Positions 62,556-64,000 of a stretch of DNA of 64,000 nucleotides are shown here, in pieces. Both the position numbers and the translations under genes were made by a program. This DNA comes from Acidiphilium sp. PA (lineage in GTDB: Bacteria > Pseudomonadota > Alphaproteobacteria > Acetobacterales > Acetobacteraceae), in the NCBI RefSeq assembly GCF_026191915.1, contig NZ_JAIMBY010000008.1:62001-126000 (forward strand), given 5' to 3'. Within the stretch, counting starts at the first letter, position 1. Every line of letters starts with the position of its first letter. The notes below the pieces were generated by a model. The model saw only the letters and a program-made list of their open reading frames with translations. It made no database searches and had not been told where the DNA came from.

Positions 62556-64000
62556 CAGCCTGCTGCCCTATTTCAATCGCGAACTGCTGGCGATCCGCAA
62601 GCTCGCCGCCGAATTCGCAGATACCCACCCTAAAATCGCCGGCCGCCTGCGCCTGTCGCCCGACGCGGTCGATGATCCGCATGTTGCCCGCCTGCTCGAT
62701 GGCGTCGCTTTCCTGTCGGCGCGTGTCCATAAACGGCTCGACGATGAATTCCCCGAACTGACCGATGCGCTGCTCGGCGCGCTCTACCCCGGTTTTCTCG
62801 CCCCGATCCCGGCCTGCGCCATCGCCCAGTTCGAGTGCAAGCCCGATCTGCAGGCCAATGTCCGGCTCGATGCCGGATTCACTCTGGAGTCCGAACGCGT
62901 GCGCGGCCAGGCCTGCCGGTTTCAGACCGCCTATCCCGTCTCGCTCTGGCCGATCCGCATCGAACAGGTCCGCCTGGCCGGGCAACCCTTCGTCGCGCCG
63001 GCCAACCCGCTTGCGCCCGGCGCCGCCTCGGTCCTGCGGATCGTGCTCGGCACGCTGGCGCCCGACATGAGCTTCGCCAAACTCGGGGTCGACCGGCTGC
63101 GGCTCTATCTGCGCGGCGGCCAGGCGATCGCGCCGCATGTGTATGAGCTGCTCGCCGCCCACACCATCGGCGTCGCCCTCGCGGTCAGCCCGGGCGACCC
63201 CAACCCCGTGCTGCTCGGGCGCGACGCCGTCATCCCGGTCGGCTTTGGTGAGGACGAAGCCCTGCTGCCCTGGCCCGCGCGCGGCTTTACCGGGTTTCGG
63301 CTGCTGGCCGAATATTTCGCGTTCTCCGAGAAATTCATGTTCATCGATCTCGATGGGCTGGACCGCAAGACCCTCGCCCTCGCGGGCAACCGGCTCGAGA
63401 TTTTCATCTACCTCGACCGCGCCGCCATCGAGCTCGAGCGCGCGGTCAGTGCGGAACACGTCGCACTCGGCTGCGCGCCGGTGGTGAATATTTTCCCCCA
63501 GCATTGCGAACCGATCCGCCTCGACCAGACCGATACCGAATACCGCGTCGTGCCGGATGCCCGCCGCGCCACCGGCATGGAAATCTGGGGCATCACGGCG
63601 GTGCGCGAGACCGATCGCGCCGGCAACACCAGGGCCTGGCAACCGTTCTACCGCGCCGGACAGGGCGGCCCGGATACGCCGGGCGGCTATTACATCGAGG
63701 CGCGCCGCCCCGCCGCCGCCACGCTCGGCGGCACCGAAACCTTTCTTGCCCCCTTCGCGCCGGATTTCGATCCCGCCGCCCCGGCCGATACCGTGCTCTC
63801 GGTCGATGCGCTGTGCGTCAACCGCGACCTGCCCGCCGCCCTGCCGTTCGGCGGTGGCCACCCCCATCTCACGCCGGTCTCGCCGCACGACGGCATCGCC
63901 CGCATCGCCTGCCTCACCCCGCCCGGGGCCACGCTGCGGCCGCGCCTTGCCGAACGCGGTGCGTGGCGGCTGATCTCGCATCTCTCGCTCGGCCATCTCT
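62548..64000 (+). CDS. tssF: T6SS baseplate protein TssF, 3' end beyond window
   Basis: A TTG at 62548 inside the tssE end opens a frame with no stop to the window edge (about 484 codons). It begins with the family-typical SDSLLPYFNRELLAIRKLA and continues AEFADTHPKIAGRLRL and DDEFPELTDALLGALYP. No ATG or GTG lies near enough to the conserved N-terminus to replace the TTG. TssF forms the baseplate wedge with TssG, whose gene is expected next. Confidence 0.93.
   Translation, partial: MSDSLLPYFNRELLAIRKLAAEFADTHPKIAGRLRLSPDAVDDPHVARLLDGVAFLSARVHKRLDDEFPELTDALLGALYPGFLAPIPACAIAQFECKPDLQANVRLDAGFTLESERVRGQACRFQTAYPVSLWPIRIEQVRLAGQPFVAPANPLAPGAASVLRIVLGTLAPDMSFAKLGVDRLRLYLRGGQAIAPHVYELLAAHTIGVALAVSPGDPNPVLLGRDAVIPVGFGEDEALLPWPARGFTGFRLLAEYFAFSEKFMFIDLDGLDRKTLALAGNRLEIFIYLDRAAIELERAVSAEHVALGCAPVVNIFPQHCEPIRLDQTDTEYRVVPDARRATGMEIWGITAVRETDRAGNTRAWQPFYRAGQGGPDTPGGYYIEARRPAAATLGGTETFLAPFAPDFDPAAPADTVLSVDALCVNRDLPAALPFGGGHPHLTPVSPHDGIARIACLTPPGATLRPRLAERGAWRLISHLSLGHL

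Overview
The window is a GC-rich chromosomal segment. It most likely comes from an alphaproteobacterium of the Acetobacteraceae (Acidiphilium/Acidocella-like). That placement is inference from three things: the gene order rpmH-rnpA-yidD-yidC-engB-argB, the high G+C with very dense gene packing, and the family types present. No rRNA, tRNA, CRISPR array or complete insertion sequence was seen.

Positions 1-16 kb are mostly housekeeping. On the minus strand lie a truncated RND-efflux adaptor, argB, engB and the ribosomal-protein/membrane-insertase operon (rpmH, rnpA, yidD, yidC). These are followed by a patatin-like lipase, an orphan histidine kinase placed 41 bp before a PLP-dependent Orn/Lys/Arg decarboxylase, a CueR-like regulator with cytochrome b561, a processive family-2 glycosyltransferase, a PepSY protein, S-formylglutathione hydrolase, a cold-shock protein and a fatty-acyl-CoA ligase.

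Positions 16.5-22.9 kb hold a fatty-acid beta-oxidation operon: MerR regulator, thiolase, FadN-type 3-hydroxyacyl-CoA dehydrogenase/enoyl-CoA hydratase, and acyl-CoA dehydrogenase. A nucleoside 2-deoxyribosyltransferase overlaps its end.

Positions 22.8-37.1 kb (minus strand) form one compact block in the order tpsB (outer-membrane transporter), tpsA (2478-residue repetitive exoprotein), a CHAT-domain lipoprotein with intact His/Cys dyad, and a membrane-anchored Ser/Thr kinase. The last three are separated by only 2 and 1 bp. This is the strongest candidate for an under-described system: two-partner secretion coupled to a caspase-like protease and a kinase.

Positions 37.1-39.4 kb are an AT-rich accessory strip. 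It holds frame-disrupted genes and two paralogous four-helix membrane proteins, and it runs into the 5' end of vgrG, which looks like a compositional mosaic.

Positions 39.1-64 kb are a nearly complete type VI secretion locus: vgrG, a DUF6931-like gene, tagH/fha, tssJ, tssK, tssL (with OmpA domain), tssM, tagF, pppA, hcp, clpV, tssA, two tssC paralogues, tssB, tagJ/impE, tssE and tssF (cut by the window end). tssG, PAAR and PpkA are not in the window. Two lower-GC orphan genes next to hcp and tssA could be cargo. A family of palindromic poly-T/poly-A elements recurs in four intergenic gaps, including one inside the T6SS operon between tssL and tssM.
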